From positions 1 to 64,000 of the forward strand of contig JAUWGH010000003.1 of the NCBI GenBank assembly GCA_030606485.1: a DNA stretch of 64,000 nucleotides. The letters run 5' to 3'. Below are positions 52,460 through 61,025 of this stretch, in pieces (position 1 is the first letter of the stretch; the number at the start of each line of letters is the position of its first letter). The position numbers and the translations under genes are program-made. Source of the DNA: Promethearchaeota archaeon (GTDB lineage: Archaea; Asgardarchaeota; Lokiarchaeia; Sigyniarchaeales; SOKP01). The notes beneath the pieces are model-generated. The model searched no databases, had not been told where the DNA came from, and worked only from the letters and a program-made list of their open reading frames with translations.

Positions 52460-53320
52460 ATGAATGAAAAAAAAACTGAAGAAATGGAAAAATATGAAAA
52501 AATGACTGGCAAACACGCAATTTGGCGTGGAGTAATAACCGAAGGATTTAAAAAATGGCAACGAGGAGAAAAGATATACGATAGATTTAAGGAGAGAATA
52601 GCTCTTTATGTATCTAAAGAAACTAAAGAAGATTGGCAGAATTTCGTAAGAGATTCAAAATACACTTCAATTTCTAAACTAATAAGGGATGCTGTAAACA
52701 ATTTCATTGAAAAAAAAATAAAAGTAATAGAGCATGAGAATTATAATAAAGGTGATCAACTTAGAAATCTTTCAGATATCTCTTATGTTTTAAAAGAAGC
52801 ATTAACTTCAATAAAAGGATTTTCCCAATTATTAATTGAAAATTATAAGGAAGAACTCAATGAGGAAATCATTTTAAAAATAAAAGAAATTTTTGATAAA
52901 AGCATCTTTCTTGAAAACAAGATTAATGAATCGTTAGAATACTCTTATATTAGTAAATCACAATATGACATTTTACTAATTGAAGATGATATATCAACAA
53001 TAAAGTTATTAAAATCATTTTTTGAAAGGAAGGGTTATAGTTGTAAAGGTGTCATTAGTGGTTCTAAAGGATTGAATGAATTAAAGAGAAATATTCCTAG
53101 AATTATTTTATTGGATATTATTTTACCTGATATTAATGGATTTGATGTTTGCAAAATAATAAAATCTAATAAAATATATCAAAATATTCCCATCTTTCTA
53201 TTAACTGCTGTATCAAGTCTAAAAGTTGAGCATTTTATTAAAAAAGCAAAAGTAGAAGGTTATATCTCAAAACCTTTTGATTTTTCGGATTTTAATTCAA
53301 TATTTAAATATTTAAATTAA
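52460..53320 (+). CDS. RHH-like / His-less DHp / receiver protein
   Basis: A 286-residue protein with an unusual order. Residues 18-45 (AIWRGVITEGFKKWQRGEKI) form a conserved block shared with the paralogue at 53799. Residues about 46-85 look like a ribbon-helix-helix (IALYVSKETKEDWQNF ... SISKLIRDAV). Residues about 103-158 resemble a HisKA dimerisation domain (YVLKEALTSIKGFSQLL), but the phosphoacceptor is Tyr109. A receiver follows with EDD, Asp219 in LLDIILPDING and Lys271. No kinase ATPase domain. It may be a DNA-binding output of the kinases encoded nearby. The RHH call is by pattern. Confidence 0.65.
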   Translation: MNEKKTEEMEKYEKMTGKHAIWRGVITEGFKKWQRGEKIYDRFKERIALYVSKETKEDWQNFVRDSKYTSISKLIRDAVNNFIEKKIKVIEHENYNKGDQLRNLSDISYVLKEALTSIKGFSQLLIENYKEELNEEIILKIKEIFDKSIFLENKINESLEYSYISKSQYDILLIEDDISTIKLLKSFFERKGYSCKGVISGSKGLNELKRNIPRIILLDIILPDINGFDVCKIIKSNKIYQNIPIFLLTAVSSLKVEHFIKKAKVEGYISKPFDFSDFNSIFKYLN

Positions 53321-53333
53321 TTTTTAATAATTT

Positions 53334-53663
53334 TTAATCTCTTAAAATGGGAATAGAAAAAGAAAATTTACTTCCTCTATTTCTTCCTGCTGATTCCATC
53401 CAGATATTTCCCCCGTGTAATTCAATAATCTTTTTCGCAATATATAGACCGAGCCCTGTACCCTCAATTCCAACATCCCAACCTTGACCATATCTTTCAA
53501 TTTTTCCAAATTGTTTAAATAATTGATTCTTTTCCTCAGCGGAAAACCCAATTCCATTATCTTCTATTGAGATTATAAAAAAGTTAGATTTTACTTCAGA
53601 AAAGATTTTAATTTCTCCTCCAAGAGATGTGTAGTTAATTGCGTTTATTAATATAAGCATCAT
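53334..53663 (-). CDS. Stand-alone kinase-type HATPase domain
   Basis: A 109-residue open frame that is just the ATPase part of a histidine kinase. It has an N-box remnant (LINAINYTSLGGEI) with the Mg-binding Asn kept, G1 DNGIGFSAEE, F-box LFKQFGKI, G2 GTGLGLYIAKKI, and HGGNIWMES. There is no dimerisation domain, and the first part of the N-box helix is missing; the frame stops 9 codons upstream of the ATG. It is either the end of a lost kinase or an ATPase that serves DHp-only proteins in trans. It lies between the two RHH-like genes, on the opposite strand. Confidence 0.6.
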   Translation of the reverse strand: MMLILINAINYTSLGGEIKIFSEVKSNFFIISIEDNGIGFSAEEKNQLFKQFGKIERYGQGWDVGIEGTGLGLYIAKKIIELHGGNIWMESAGRNRGSKFSFSIPILRD

Positions 53664-53798
53664 AAAATTAAAATTGGAAAAATTAAATTAAATTTTGTGT
53701 TAATAATTGAAAAAACTTATATTATACTTTGTGATAATAATAATCTAGAAATGTAATAAAAATAGTGAATCTTTCCTTTTTTATTGGTGATTTCAATT

Positions 53799-54659
53799 TT
53801 GAGTAATGAAAAAAAAAGTAGTGAAATGGAACAATATGAAAAAGAGACAAGGAAATATGCTATTTGGCGTGGTATTATAACTGAAGGATTTAAAAAGTGG
53901 CAACGAGGAGAAAAAATTTATGATAGAGATAAAGAGAGAATATCACTCTATATTGCAGAAGAAACTAAAGATAAATGGCAGAATTTTATTGAAAGTAGTA
54001 AATATTCTTCTATTTCAAAATTGATAAGAGATGCTGTTGATTTTTTTATTAATGAGAAATTAAGAGTAGGTGTTGATGAAAAACTTAAAAAACTAGGACC
54101 TTTAAAATCAATTACAAATCTTTCTCATGATTTAAAAGAGGCTTTAACTTCGATAAAAGGATATTCACAGTTATTGCTTGAAAATTATAAAGATAATTTG
54201 ACAGAAGATGTATTATCAAAAATTAAGGAGATTTTTAATAAAAGTATATTTCTTGAAAATAAAATAAAGGAAGTTTTGGAAAAAGGAGAAATTGGAAAGA
54301 GACAATATGACCTTCTATTAATCGAAGATGATCCATCGACTATAAAATTATTAACAACTTTTTTTGAAAGTAAAGGTTATTCTAGTAGAGGGGTAATTAG
54401 TGGTTCTAAGGGAATAGATGAATTAAAAGCAAACATTCCAAAATTAATATTGTTAGATATAATATTGCCAGATATAAATGGATATGATGTTTGTAAAATG
54501 ATAAAATCTGAAGAGAAGCTTAAAAATATACCAATTTTCTTCTTAACAGCTATTCCAAGTTCGGAAGTTGAGAAAAGAATTAAAGATGCTGGTGCTGATG
54601 GTTATATTTTAAAACCATTTGATTTTAGTGATTTTGAAATTTTATATACATATCTATAA
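53799..54659 (+). CDS. RHH-like / DHp / receiver protein (paralogue with His)
   Basis: About 286 residues, paralogous to the protein at 52460 along the whole length, including the AIWRG...FKKWQRGEKIYDR block and the RHH-like segment (ISLYIAEETKDKWQNF). Here the DHp-like region keeps a His (NLSHDLKEALTSIKGYSQLL), followed by a receiver with EDD, a phosphoacceptor in LLDIILPDING and Lys in ILKPFDF. No ATPase domain. A TTG at 53784 is also open, but TTG at 53799 gives SNEKKSSEMEQYEK, which lines up with the start of the paralogue. A TTTGTGATAATAAT similar to the repeat core lies about 70 bases upstream. Confidence 0.65.
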   Translation: MSNEKKSSEMEQYEKETRKYAIWRGIITEGFKKWQRGEKIYDRDKERISLYIAEETKDKWQNFIESSKYSSISKLIRDAVDFFINEKLRVGVDEKLKKLGPLKSITNLSHDLKEALTSIKGYSQLLLENYKDNLTEDVLSKIKEIFNKSIFLENKIKEVLEKGEIGKRQYDLLLIEDDPSTIKLLTTFFESKGYSSRGVISGSKGIDELKANIPKLILLDIILPDINGYDVCKMIKSEEKLKNIPIFFLTAIPSSEVEKRIKDAGADGYILKPFDFSDFEILYTYL

Positions 54660-54806
54660 ATTTTAAAATTCTCTTTTCTTAGTTACAGAAAGCATTTCTT
54701 TTACATAATCCATAATCTATTTAGTAATAATCAAATTAAACAACTAAGAAATAAAGTATATATTCAATTTATTTGACAAAATTAATTTAAAAATTTGGTT
54801 TAATTA

Positions 54807-56114
54807 ATGGTTATAGGCATAGCATTATTTAGTTGGGATAAGAAGGTGGGTGCGGTTTTAGAGATTAAACATCCTGAAAATCTTGATTTATCACAAAATT
54901 TAATTAACAAAATATATATGACTCATGCTTATAGGCAGGAAAATCAAAAAGAAGAGTTAATGGAAATTAATCTGGAGAATCAAATTATTCTTAGTTACTG
55001 TGATATGTCTAAAGTTGTAAAACTTGGGTATGAAATAATAATCCTTATTGTTCATGAGAAGGAGAAAATACATCTTAAAAATTTAAAATCTGAATTATTT
55101 GAATTTGCGAGAGAAGTGTTAAATAAACCTAAAATTGAGAGAAAGAAGTATTTTTTTGAAAATCTCGATTTGTTTTTTAAAGAAACAGTAAAGAAAAAGA
55201 TATTATTAGTTGGACGAGCAGCTACAGGAAAATCTAGTATTAAGCAAGTTATTTTTGAAGGAAAGATGCCACAGGAGTTATTATCTAATCCCCTTGAGCC
55301 AACTCGTGGTTTAACACCCTCTGTTTATTCATGGTTAGATCTAGATTTGGGTATTTTCGATTCAGCTGGTCAAGAACTGGATTATTTATTAGATGATAAA
55401 AATGAACAAACCTTAGCATTCGAAAATACTGATATTGTAATATATATGTTTGATTACTTAACGTGGATTGAAAATAACGAAATAATAATAAAAGATATAA
55501 AAAAAGTTTCAAGAATTATTAAACAAGAGTCTTATAATGCTAAAATTATATTATTTCTACATAAAATTGACTTAATTAAGGAAGAAAACAGAGAACAAAA
55601 CATAAAAAATATCCAGCGAGAAATAAAAGAACAATTGAATTTGCAGATTTATTTTACAAGTCTTTATCCAAATTTAATTTATAATATTTATAATGCCTTT
55701 TATGAGATTTTAAGTAATTTTTCCAAGGAGACTATTTATTTTAAAGAGGTTTTGGATGAAAAAATTAAAGATAATTCAAAATCTATGTGTTTTATAACTA
55801 ATCAAAATAGTAGTATAGTTGTTCAGACAATGTCTAATGATTTCAATTTTAAATTAATTAACCAAATTCATAGATTAATTGCTCAATTTGACCAATCATT
55901 TGAAGACATGAGCATTAATGATAATATCGATTATATGATACTTTCAAGTTTGAAAAATTTTAATATTATTATGAAATTTCTTAATCTCTCGAATTATGAT
56001 CTCAAAAATTTAATTTTAATCTCTGAAACAATTAGTATCATTCAATTAATAGAATTTTGTGAGGAAATTAAAAATACTTTGAATAGATATTTTTATAAAG
56101 ACATTCAAAAATGA
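54807..56114 (+). CDS. Rag/Gtr-like GTPase with longin-like N-terminus
   Basis: A 435-residue protein. Residues 1-105 form a longin/roadblock-like domain (GIALFSWDKKVGAVLEI). A Rag-type GTPase follows: G1 GRAATGKSS (136-144), switch Thr166 in LEPTRG, G3 DSAGQE (185-190) with the catalytic Gln position filled, and G4 HKID (242-245), the Rag variant of N-K-x-D. The last 120 residues may be a second longin/roadblock-like domain. In eukaryotes Rag heterodimers sense nutrients at membranes. The next gene encodes another GTPase of the same type, 9 bases downstream. Confidence 0.78.
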   Translation: MVIGIALFSWDKKVGAVLEIKHPENLDLSQNLINKIYMTHAYRQENQKEELMEINLENQIILSYCDMSKVVKLGYEIIILIVHEKEKIHLKNLKSELFEFAREVLNKPKIERKKYFFENLDLFFKETVKKKILLVGRAATGKSSIKQVIFEGKMPQELLSNPLEPTRGLTPSVYSWLDLDLGIFDSAGQELDYLLDDKNEQTLAFENTDIVIYMFDYLTWIENNEIIIKDIKKVSRIIKQESYNAKIILFLHKIDLIKEENREQNIKNIQREIKEQLNLQIYFTSLYPNLIYNIYNAFYEILSNFSKETIYFKEVLDEKIKDNSKSMCFITNQNSSIVVQTMSNDFNFKLINQIHRLIAQFDQSFEDMSINDNIDYMILSSLKNFNIIMKFLNLSNYDLKNLILISETISIIQLIEFCEEIKNTLNRYFYKDIQK

Positions 56115-56123
56115 GAATCTAAA

Positions 56124-57629
56124 ATGGGTAAAAAGATAATTTTCGTTGGACCGCCTGGAGCGGGAAAAACTACCTTAAGAAAAGTCTTTTTTGAGGGAGA
56201 ATCTTCTTCAAGATTATTAGACTATGCATTGGAGCCTACGCATGGTAAAGAATCAGTTATTCTTCAGTTAAGTGAGGATGTTGGAGTGTTTGATCTAGCA
56301 GGTCAGGAAAATACAAGGTGGTTCGAAACAGATGACAAAGAAATTTTCTATGAATCAAAAATTCTTATAGTAGTTATTGATATTACAACGGACCATGAGA
56401 AAATTTTAGAGTTTATCGGAAAGGTTATTAAAACTCGAAATGAATTAATACCAACTGCAATCATTTATATATTAATTCATAAAATTGATTTGGTAGCACA
56501 AAAAACAATTAAAGCATTAAAATATAAAATTTCTGATGCTATTGGTAAGGAAAAGTTAGTTAAAATTGCATTTACAAGTATTCAGAAAGTGTATTTCCCC
56601 TCAACTTTTTCATTATTTATGGATATCTTAGATACATGTATAAGTGAAAGAGAAACTCCTGAAAGAATTGATTTGAATCTACTTCAAAATACTATTGATT
56701 TTTTATATGAATTACAAAAGAGTGTTTTAATTACGAAAAATGATTTACAGATAAGATTGAAAGCTCCTGATGAAATGATTGATTCTATAAGCAAACTATT
56801 GAGTAATAAAGGACATATTGATGTTTCAAAAATAAATGATAGAACAATTTTTAGTTTAACTGATAAAGGTAAAAATTATTTTAAAGAAATTTTAGATAAA
56901 TTTTCTCTGCAAAAATTGATTAAATTTGAGAAAGAACATTATAAGACAGAAGCCGCTTTAGGGCCAAAAGTTCCTCCATATTTAGGTTTTTTAGTGGCTG
57001 ATAAAGATGGAAAATCAATAATAAATGTAGAAGTATTTGACGGAGCTTTTGATTTATTCTTAAATACTGAAGAGGGAGCGATGAAAACTGATTTTGAGTT
57101 AATTCCTATGTTTATTAGTGCTTTAGAAAAATTCTCGGAAGAAATAAATATAAAGGACTTAGCAGGTTTTCAATTAAAGGGAACAAATATAGAAATGCAG
57201 ACTTTATCTTTTGAATTATATACGGTTACTCTTTTTATAAATCCAGAAACAAATGTTAAATTTTTTGAAGATCTAATCAGAGAATGGTTTGAAAATCTTT
57301 TTGAAGTACATAAAAAAGAAATTGAGTCTGCTATTGAGACAGGTTATATGACTAAAATTTCTAATTTAAATAAGGAAGGGAAAGAATGGTTGGAAAATCT
57401 TAACGAAAAATATAAAAACATGGCTATGAATCTAGAGATTTTTGATTTTGATCAAGCTAAAGTACTTTATCATCATATAGATGATATATCCGCAGATATT
57501 AATTTTAAATTTTCATTAATTTTAGAAAAAATTAAAAAATTAAAAATAGATTTGATGAAGGCGATATTAGTAGAAGACTTTCAAGAAGTAAAGGAAATTG
57601 CTAACAAAATCCGAGGAATCAAAGTTTAA
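56124..57629 (+). CDS. Rag/Gtr-like GTPase with winged helix and longin-like domain
   Basis: A 501-residue protein. The GTPase is at the N-terminus: G1 GPPGAGKTT (9-17), switch Thr39 in LEPTHG, G3 DLAGQE (57-62), G4 HKID (119-122). Residues about 185-265 look like a winged helix (VLITKNDLQIRLKAPDEMI ... FSLTDKGKNYF). Residues about 284-400 form a longin-like domain (YLGFLVADKDGKSIINVEV), and the C-terminus is helical. It is coupled to the preceding Rag-like gene and likely forms a heterodimer with its product (inference from the Rag family). Confidence 0.78.
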   Translation: MGKKIIFVGPPGAGKTTLRKVFFEGESSSRLLDYALEPTHGKESVILQLSEDVGVFDLAGQENTRWFETDDKEIFYESKILIVVIDITTDHEKILEFIGKVIKTRNELIPTAIIYILIHKIDLVAQKTIKALKYKISDAIGKEKLVKIAFTSIQKVYFPSTFSLFMDILDTCISERETPERIDLNLLQNTIDFLYELQKSVLITKNDLQIRLKAPDEMIDSISKLLSNKGHIDVSKINDRTIFSLTDKGKNYFKEILDKFSLQKLIKFEKEHYKTEAALGPKVPPYLGFLVADKDGKSIINVEVFDGAFDLFLNTEEGAMKTDFELIPMFISALEKFSEEINIKDLAGFQLKGTNIEMQTLSFELYTVTLFINPETNVKFFEDLIREWFENLFEVHKKEIESAIETGYMTKISNLNKEGKEWLENLNEKYKNMAMNLEIFDFDQAKVLYHHIDDISADINFKFSLILEKIKKLKIDLMKAILVEDFQEVKEIANKIRGIKV

Positions 57630-57761
57630 ATAAAAATCTTTACTTTTAAACAATAATTTTTATTATATTCTACCGAAATTCATTTAGTAGTAAAATATTT
57701 TATATTATTAAATTAATTTATTAAATATAAATTCCCCAAAAATGCCGTTTGATCTAAAAAT

Positions 57762-59651
57762 TTGATTGATTTTAGAAATAATGATTTAGATTTCCCGATC
57801 ATTGTTAGCCCGAATCTAGGGATTCCTTGTTTTTTAAAATATAGTAAAAATAAAGATTATTATTTCAATTTATTGGTAATTACAAAAAAAATTGAATCAA
57901 GTAATTCCTTAAAAACACGTCTAGAAGATGCAATAAAAATTATTCCTCTTAAAAGATTGAAAATCGAGAAAGAATCTAAAGATAATTCCATTAAAAATAA
58001 TGCTATTAGAGGCATTCCAATTGATTTAAAAATTGATAAAATCGAGAACACTGATATCTTATCAATAAATCGGGTAGCTTTTCTTGAAGAACAATATTAT
58101 TTGTCTCCTCAGGATTACCTTCTTAAATTTAAGACATTTGGAAATTTAAATCAATTTTTTAAAGTATCTGTATCATTTGCGGATAATTCTGAGATAAATA
58201 CTATCCTAAAACATCAAAACTTTATAATATTTGATATCATTCATAAAATCTCAGATAAATTAAAACGAATAAATTATCATTCACTTGTGTTAACTAAACA
58301 GGATTGGAAAAATTTTACGTTTGTTCAAGTAACGGATATTCATCTTGCCAAAAGAAATGACTTAATTTTAGAAAAATTAAAGGAAGATTCATCAAAAAAA
58401 GTTTCGACCAAAATTAGAGATCTGATTAATAAATTTAAAACAAAAGAGATTACACCAATAGAAAATAGATTAATAAATCCAAATAATCAACTTAGAAAAC
58501 TTATAAAAATAATAAATGAAAAAGTCCAAAAAAACCAAATTGACTTTTTAGTTCTTACAGGAGATATTATAGACTTCTGTTTAATTAGTGCAATTGAAAA
58601 ATTAGAAGATATGATGGATTTTAACTTTCCAAACACAAACTGGAAAATTTTCCAAGATATAATTTTAAACCGAATAGATTATAATAAACCTGGAATGATA
58701 ACTGGTGAAGAATTACTCTGTCCTATCTTCACTATTCCTGGAAATCATGATTACCGCTTAGGGCATTATGATTTAAGATGGGGATTTATGTATAGAAAAT
58801 TAGGGTTAATATTATCAGAAGCAATAATGTTATATGATGAATGGGTTGCAGACCCAATACGAGCACTAACTCCCTTAAGAAAATGCTTGATTAATTATTG
58901 GCAAGAGATTAATCCGGCTTTAGATTATATCATAACTTTAGGTAATAACCACTTTATTTTTATGAACTCAGGGTATGACTCTGGTAAAGATTTTCGAGAT
59001 TTTATTACGGGATTTCCATCATCAACTGGTATGACAGATGCTCAAATAAAGCTTTTGGAGAATTTTATAAATTATAAATTTAAAGGAAAAGAAAATATAT
59101 TTCTTTTCACACATGGACCAATAATTAACCCTATAAAAAAGATAAAATTTATTCAAAAGCTGAAAAAAAAGATAAATGCAGATACCTTTCTTAATTTTGA
59201 GGAATTAAAAGAATCAAATTTGGCCAAAAAGGGAATCTCAGAAGATAAAAGAAATATTGATGATAAAATAAATCTCAAGTATGGAACTATTACTAATAAC
59301 TGGCAAGAAATGATAAATTTTTGTAAAGATTTCTGTTTATTAGCGTTATGTGGGCATACACATGCTTTAAGAGAGTTTAGATTAAAAACTCCTATTAAAA
59401 AAAGCAAAGTATTCAAATCTGTTCCATTCAATTTGATAAAAATTGAAAACCCTGCAGCAGTATTTTTTGATAATTATTCCGAGTTATTAAAAAATCAAAA
59501 AGATATTTTGGATAAGAAACCTTTTTTATTTCAAACACCCGCTTTGGGATTAGGTTCGTACGAGCATCCTACTGCAGGTGGAGCATATAGAGAAATAAAA
59601 ATAAAAAAAGGAAAAATAGAATCTTTTAATGTAAAATTTTTACCAAAATGA
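57762..59651 (+). CDS. Calcineurin-like metallophosphoesterase
   Basis: A 629-residue protein. The dinuclear-metal motifs are in the second half: QVTDIHLAKR (D-x-H, about residue 190), LVLTGDIIDF (G-D), TIPGNHDYRLGHYD (G-N-H-D), FTHGPI and CGHTHALREF (G-H-x-H). Residues 1-180 show no recognised domain. It has no signal peptide or membrane helix. Substrate could be a nucleotide, nucleic acid or phosphoprotein. The start used is TTG; an ATG at 57742 in another frame gives a short peptide that ends after 7 codons. Confidence 0.85.
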   Translation: MIDFRNNDLDFPIIVSPNLGIPCFLKYSKNKDYYFNLLVITKKIESSNSLKTRLEDAIKIIPLKRLKIEKESKDNSIKNNAIRGIPIDLKIDKIENTDILSINRVAFLEEQYYLSPQDYLLKFKTFGNLNQFFKVSVSFADNSEINTILKHQNFIIFDIIHKISDKLKRINYHSLVLTKQDWKNFTFVQVTDIHLAKRNDLILEKLKEDSSKKVSTKIRDLINKFKTKEITPIENRLINPNNQLRKLIKIINEKVQKNQIDFLVLTGDIIDFCLISAIEKLEDMMDFNFPNTNWKIFQDIILNRIDYNKPGMITGEELLCPIFTIPGNHDYRLGHYDLRWGFMYRKLGLILSEAIMLYDEWVADPIRALTPLRKCLINYWQEINPALDYIITLGNNHFIFMNSGYDSGKDFRDFITGFPSSTGMTDAQIKLLENFINYKFKGKENIFLFTHGPIINPIKKIKFIQKLKKKINADTFLNFEELKESNLAKKGISEDKRNIDDKINLKYGTITNNWQEMINFCKDFCLLALCGHTHALREFRLKTPIKKSKVFKSVPFNLIKIENPAAVFFDNYSELLKNQKDILDKKPFLFQTPALGLGSYEHPTAGGAYREIKIKKGKIESFNVKFLPK

Positions 59652-59737
59652 ATTAAATGAATTTATTAACCTAATAAGGAGTTCATGACAATAAATTCAA
59701 ATATTTAGAAAAAGAATAATATAAATGGATTTGAAAC

Positions 59738-60988
59738 ATGGAATTCGATATTTCTAATTATTTGATTAATTTTTCACTTAAAAAAAATTTAGATAGTTTT
59801 CTTGATGATTCCCAGGAAACTCAAGTTGATGCTTTCAAAATAAAAAATAAATCGATAAAAAAGTATATTAATGAATTTTGGACGTCAAAACAGAGACAAG
59901 CATCATCCATTCATGAAATTTCATATAGAGCATGCTTTAAAGCACAATTGCCAAGATTTTTTCTAAAATTATTAACAAAACCAGACGATGTTATATATGA
60001 TCCATTTAGTGGGCGGGGTACAACCATAATTGAAGCGGGTTTATTAAAGAGAAAAGTAATTTCCAATGATATTAATCCTTTGAGTGAAATTTTGGCAAGA
60101 CCGAGATTAAATATTCCCTCTATTAATGATGTTAAAGATAAATTGGATAGAATTCCGTTAAATTTGAAATTCGAAAATGAAATTGACTTGTCTATGTTTT
60201 ATCACGAAAAAACAGAGAGGGAAATACTTTCTCTGAAAAATTATCTTTATGAAAGAAAAGAAAGTAGAGAAGAAGATGATATTGATAGATGGATCCGGAT
60301 GGTTGCTTCGAATAGATTGACTGGACATTCAATAGGTTTTTTTTCCGTTTATACGCTACCACCAAATCAAGCAGTTTCACCAAAACGTCAAATTAAAATA
60401 AATAGAAAACGTCGTCAAAAACCAGAGTATAGAGGTGTGAAGGATAGAATTATAAAAAAATCAATCTCTTTACTACGAAACCTAACTATGCAACAAAAAA
60501 ATTACTTAAAAGAAATTTCTAAATCTGCAATATTTTTAACGAAAGATGCAAGAAATACACCAGAAATTAATGAGAATTTGGTTCAATTAACAGTAACATC
60601 TCCCCCCTTTTTAAAAGTAGTTCAATATTCAAAGGATAATTGGCTAAGATGTTGGTTCAATTCCATTAATGCAGAAGTTATTTCTAAAAAAATTACAATG
60701 GAATCTGATGTAAATAGATGGTCAAAGATGATGGGTAGCGTTTTTAAAGAATTATATAGAATAACCAAAATAAATGGATGGGTAGCATTTGAGGTGGGAG
60801 AGATTCAAAAAGGAAAAATAAAATTAGATGATTATATTGTTCCTGAAGGATTAAATGCAGGATTTGTCTGTAAAGGAATTGTAATCAATGAACAAGATTT
60901 TACTAAAACATCTAATATTTGGGGTATAAAAAATAAGGAATCGGGTACCAATACAAATCGTATTGTATTATTTAGAAAGGAGGTTTGA
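59738..60988 (+). CDS. DNA methyltransferase (amino-methylating, N4/N6 type)
   Basis: A 416-residue SAM-dependent enzyme. Motif I is YDPFSGRGTTIIEAG (about 88-102), which follows the usual D-P-F-x-G-x-G-T of beta-class DNA amino-methyltransferases, and the catalytic motif IV TSPPFLKVVQY (about 287-297) has the S-P-P-F core typical of N4-cytosine or N6-adenine enzymes. No restriction endonuclease gene lies nearby, so it is an orphan. The target sequence cannot be read. A nucleic acid other than DNA as substrate is possible. Confidence 0.82.
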   Translation: MEFDISNYLINFSLKKNLDSFLDDSQETQVDAFKIKNKSIKKYINEFWTSKQRQASSIHEISYRACFKAQLPRFFLKLLTKPDDVIYDPFSGRGTTIIEAGLLKRKVISNDINPLSEILARPRLNIPSINDVKDKLDRIPLNLKFENEIDLSMFYHEKTEREILSLKNYLYERKESREEDDIDRWIRMVASNRLTGHSIGFFSVYTLPPNQAVSPKRQIKINRKRRQKPEYRGVKDRIIKKSISLLRNLTMQQKNYLKEISKSAIFLTKDARNTPEINENLVQLTVTSPPFLKVVQYSKDNWLRCWFNSINAEVISKKITMESDVNRWSKMMGSVFKELYRITKINGWVAFEVGEIQKGKIKLDDYIVPEGLNAGFVCKGIVINEQDFTKTSNIWGIKNKESGTNTNRIVLFRKEV

Positions 60989-61025
60989 ATGAAGGTTTTT
61001 TTTTTGTAATAAATTATTTTATAAG

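Noticed and set aside
57742-57765. An ATG start with a frameshift into the metallophosphoesterase gene.
   Set aside because: The TTG at 57762 gives an uninterrupted frame and no homology evidence requires the extra seven codons.
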